The translations under genes and the position numbers were made by a program. From Acanthosepion lycidas (taxonomy: Eukaryota > Mollusca > Cephalopoda > Sepiida > Sepiidae), in the NCBI GenBank assembly GCA_963932145.1, contig OZ010582.1, forward strand, positions 21,233,163 through 21,297,162: a stretch of DNA of 64,000 bases, read 5' to 3'. The number at the start of each line of letters is the position of its first letter. Positions within the stretch are counted from its first letter, which is position 1. The notes beneath the pieces were generated by a model that searched no databases, was not told the origin of the DNA, and was given only the letters and a program-made list of their open reading frames with translations. Positions 60,403 through 64,000 of the stretch are shown piece by piece.

Positions 60403-62290
60403 TTGTTAATCATTTCACCCCCAAGCAAGTTGATAAAAGCCACTAAAATGCAAATTGTTACTGATAGTGAAAGAAATAGAGAGGACAATAAAAGTACAGG
60501 ATTCAAAGAGAGAAAGAAGGTGACAATTGACATTGCATTTACATTTTTGAAAATCATAGTTGACAGGGAAGCAGAAAGCCAGAAGAGAGTTCCACAAGTG
60601 AGAAGTGCAGAAGAAAAAAACTATTAGTATAGAAATTATGGTTAAAAGCATCAACCTCAACAATGAAACTGTAAGACCTAGCTGCCAATCTAGTACTGCA
60701 CTTAAATTCATGAAGTTGAAGTACCAAAGAGGAAAGTTCATCCAAACAATTACTGCAAAAATATTTACAGAAAAAAATATAGAAACTATGCTACAGTGGG
60801 GAAAAAGTGATTAAAGCCAAGATACTAGGTCAACACTAATAATGTTACAGATTGTTCTTTGGATTTTGCCAAGAATCTCTAGATATATAACAGGAGCAAC
60901 AGATTAGATGTAGCAGCAATATGTTACAGTGGTGAAAAAGTGATTAAAGCCAAGATACTAGATCAAGACCGATAATGTTACAGATTGTTCTTTAGATTTT
61001 GTCAAGAATCTCTAGATATATAACAGAAGCAACAGATCAGATGTAGCAGCACTTCTTAATGCACAGAAAAATGGTAGATTCATAAATTTACAAGATAGTT
61101 TCTATTGAGAAAAATTATCTTGCATGATATAGCAGCAGACTTAGCAATTGTTTCAATACAATTATTTCACTTCATGTCAGTGGAAAACAGACCAAAAAAA
61201 TGCAGTGACTTACTCTCCTGGAGGTTAGCATCAACCATGCTGATGGAAATCAAAAAAAGCTCTTTAAGATGGTTATAAGATACGCTTCATTTTGAAGGCA
61301 ATAACATTTATAAGCCACTTCTTGCTCCAGTTAACAACAGAATGAAGGTCATTTTCAAGATCACCTACCAATTTGATTTTATTGAACCTGTCAGACTTAC
61401 TAATAAGACAGAAGTAAATATGTCATCAGCATGGATACTGAGCCAGAAACTGATAACATCAGGAAGTTTGTTAATGAAAATAAGAAACAAAATAGGCCCA
61501 AGAATACAGCACTGTGGGACACCTTCATTAATACAAAAAGTGACCATTAAGAACAACTTTCATTACACAGTTTCATAAAAAAAACATTGAATCAAATCAA
61601 TGAAACTGTGGGAAGCACTTAACCCTTTAACTTGTGAAGAAGAAGGCCAGCATGTCAAACACCTTCAAAAATATCTAAAGCAACAGCCTGAGCTTTGCTA
61701 TTCTTATCTGAAGCTTGACAGACACTTTCAGCAATTAACTGTCAACACATTGGCAGTTGACCTAGAGAAGTGGAAGCCATATTGCTTATCTGAAAAGTTT
61801 ATCTCTGGGGTGAGATGCATAACCAATTCAGAGTTGCCTTTAGTACTTTTCCAAAAAGAAATAGAAGACTAATAAGTCAATGGTTTGAAGGATCAGCTGG
61901 TTTGCCAGAGTTCTTAAAAACAAGAACTCCAGAAGAGTATTTCCAACAATCTTGAAAGCATGAAATGGCAAGACATCTATTGTCGAGCTTGAAGAGAATA
62001 AGGCTCAGTTGAGGGACACATTTCTTAAAGACAATTGCAGAAATACCATGAAGTCCACATGCCTTGTGAGAATCAAGTTTGAAGATAATAGCAGAAATCA
62101 TGGATGGAATTATGTGTATCAGACAGTAGAGACTCAGTTTTAAGTAGAAAGTCAGGTAAAAGTACTCCTAATGAATAAAGAGAAGAAATGGAAGAGAATT
62201 TATGAGCAAAGCATTCTGCTTTATTGGCAGATGATAGCACTTCAATTTGATTGAAGAGAGGATTTACCTTTATTTAACACACTGTTACAG
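60403..62290 (-). mobile_element. Jockey/CR1-like LINE, 5'-truncated
   Basis: On the minus strand, from right to left: LDSHKACGLHGISAIVFKKC and FQDCWKYSSGVLVFKNSG (RT start, 62080-61900), GVPQCCILGPILFLIFINKL (61530), an ADD-type catalytic motif (HADD, 61440), HLWNSL..CFPVNYDFQKCK (60570) and the tail complementary to GAGTGAAATGATTAA at 60403. Several stops and frame changes, plus a deletion between RT and C-terminus, are visible. It meets the SINE tail to tail. Confidence 0.75.
60793..61075. repeat. Tandem duplication of about 141 bp inside the LINE
   Basis: GTGATTAAAGCCAAGATACT and the following 120 bp occur twice in a row, starting near 60808 and 60949, with about 90-95% identity. Confidence 0.85.
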
Positions 62291-62618
62291 AGGTGCCAGT
62301 AGTCAAAACAACCAAACTTGTGAGAGACTATACAGTGCCTCATGCTAGTGCTTGAAAACTATATCATGATTTAGGTAAATAGGACTGTTAGAAAGTTGTT
62401 GATCGTTGTGCTAGCACATGTCACATGTCATTGTGACCATGGGCTTGAGTATACTAACATTGTTCAAACTAAAGATTAAATGAGATTATGCTGTCTCTAT
62501 CCCAGAATCTATAACTAAGGTCCACATAACATAGTTGTCTTATCAACCCTAAATTAATATTGGGGGTGTTGAACAAACACAAATATATCTCAGCAGACGT
62601 CTGTATAAAGCTTTTATG

Positions 62619-62621
<3 letters not shown>

Positions 62622-62664
<43 letters not shown>

Positions 62665-62680
62665 GTGTGTGTGTGTGTTA
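62622..62680. repeat. (TA)n(TG)n microsatellite
   Basis: A TA run followed by TG units, just upstream of the block shared with 10890-10975. Confidence 0.9.
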
Positions 62681-63785
62681 TGGTATTTAAAATTTGCTAT
62701 ATTTATGGGTGAAGAGTGTTCAATATTGAAAAAGGATTTGTAGATATAGACAATGTAGGTATAGAAATCAAAACTCTTTGGTGACTGTCATGTGGTTTTC
62801 AGAACAAATGTCACTACTCCTACTATATATACTAATAAAGTCAGAGATTATTTGCTTGGTTTCATGCATTTTATAGGTGACCAACCACTTGGACTCTAGG
62901 AACTAAAAGTTATACTATAAGAAAAACTTATCTTAAAGATGAACATTGGATCAATGGCACTGATCTGTAATGTTACCATCATTCAATTTAGGGCAAAACT
63001 GCTATTTCTGGTGAAATGAGAAAAATAATGATTTTATGATGAAATACTAAAATTTTTTCCAAGTCCACAAATGATGGGAGCAGATGATATTAGTTCTGAC
63101 TGCTGAGATCATTGAATGATGCATGAAAATATGACAGATTTTAGTTGTATAGAACTTTCTAGAAGTGGGTACAGAATTTTATAGCTGGAAGTTCCCTTTC
63201 TATCTTATATAAGAAATATCATGAAATTTTCTAGAGAATAACAAACTATCTGAAACATTCTCTGAACTTTTGTATTACACTAGAAATGCAATTTTCTAGG
63301 TGAACTGAAACTTTCTAGAAGCATACCTAATATTCCATATTACATTAAAATATATTTTTCAATAAAATTTTTCTGTGCCAAGCTCAAGCTTCTACCTTCC
63401 CAACAGCAGATTGTCTGGTATTGGGAAATGAGATAATAGTGTGTTCATTCTAAGAATCCTTATAATTCTAACTGACCTTTCTTTTGACTTCAGGTGCCTA
63501 CAATTTTAAATGAAACCAAGCTTTGTAATTACAAAAAGTTTCAGGGCCAGCCTGAACTTAAATTCATGCCATTGTGCTTTTTGAAGTCAGCTTTATGTGG
63601 ATTTTTTAAGAATAGGGTCTCCAACTAAACTTATTCATTGCTTCCCCAGAAGGAAAGATGACTAATGTTGTTTATCCAGAAGCATTATCAACATAAAACC
63701 TCTTCTTTTTGCAATTTGTCAGAATACTGTTTAGTTTGTTTTGTTTTACAGCATATCAACCTCAATGGGTTATTTAATGCTGACA
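62681..63785. other. Intron with one shared repeat block, otherwise unrecognised
   Basis: 62690-62790 resembles 10890-11000. Further on, four TTTCTAG-containing motifs lie in 170 bp (63152-63322). No gene was recognised. Confidence 0.4.
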
Positions 63786-64000
63786 AAATTTTTATTGCTG
63801 GTAATATGTTTTTCTTCAAAAATCTATTTCTGGGAATATTTTTCCTTGAAGAAATCTATAGCTGGTCATATTTTTTTCAAAGAATGTATAACTGTATTGC
63901 TGGTATTTTTTCTTTTTTTAAGTATTGCTGATGATAATTTTTCCTTCAAAAATTATTGCTGGTAATAATTTTTTTTAATTACAAAGTATTTCTGGTATTA
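63786..64000. repeat. Degenerate tandem repeat running off the window
   Basis: Variants of ATTGCTGGTAAT followed by TTTTTCTTCAAAAA recur about every 35-50 bp (63796, 63824, 63858, 63897, 63925, 63955, 63986). The open frames here are repeat-driven. Confidence 0.6.

Overview
This window is eukaryotic nuclear DNA from an AT-rich, intron-dense and transposon-laden animal genome. The gene content, the microsatellites and the mix of jockey/CR1-like LINEs, RTE-like LINEs, Penelope-like, hAT, Tc1/mariner and Ty3/Gypsy debris suggest a lophotrochozoan. A coleoid cephalopod (octopus-like) is my best guess. That assignment is inference from remembered sequence style, not a database result.

Only one host protein-coding gene is supported. 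It is a ZGRF1 (C4orf21) ortholog on the + strand, running through almost the whole window (1959 to 60225) and continuing past the right edge. Sixteen consecutive exons could be placed by splice sites and reading phase: 1959-2031, 2558-4269, 6354-6492, 8411-8497, 11923-12032, 12645-12692, 18758-18958, 28747-28828, 33395-33541, 37680-37794, 41373-41466, 42602-42728, 50220-50385, 51285-51362, 51609-51695 and 60177-60225. Together they give 3315 nt (1105 codons) with no stop and every phase compatible. They encode a long Ser/Asn-rich disordered region, a conserved pre-GRF segment, a GRF zinc finger spread over three exons, a linker domain, and the start of an SF1 UPF1-like helicase (Walker A and motif Ia). 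The N-terminal domain would lie upstream, and helicase motifs II-VI downstream.

The remaining roughly 95% is intronic and mostly mobile DNA. 1-12 kb: a LINE tail, a pogo/Tigger-like MITE next to an exon, foldback repeats, a deleted DD37D mariner and a DUF4371/hAT fragment. 12.7-18.8 kb: a perfect 38-bp palindrome, a mariner fragment, and a 4.3-kb hAT element with matching 8-bp target duplications. 19-28.7 kb: a Penelope-like fragment, a MADE1-like palindrome, a dispersed 27-bp minisatellite, a polypurine tract and two LINE fragments. 28.8-41 kb: a jockey-like LINE, a nested tandem-repeat block, a Tc1 element with IR/DR ends, a precise 80-bp MADE1-like MITE and an LTR fossil. 42.7-60 kb: two degraded Ty3/Gypsy pol fossils, a tandem pair of U2 snRNA-like relics, a foldback repeat, a solo LTR with target duplication, an LTR-like fossil and a 31-bp minisatellite. 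60.2-64 kb: a tRNA-derived SINE, a LINE in opposite orientation, microsatellites and a tandem array that runs off the edge.

No prokaryotic features, CRISPR arrays or functional tRNA genes were seen. I did not find a convincing new multi-gene system. The most unusual items are the U2-like tandem relics, the hAT element with a spliced SAP-like N-terminal exon, and the MADE1-like MITE pair.
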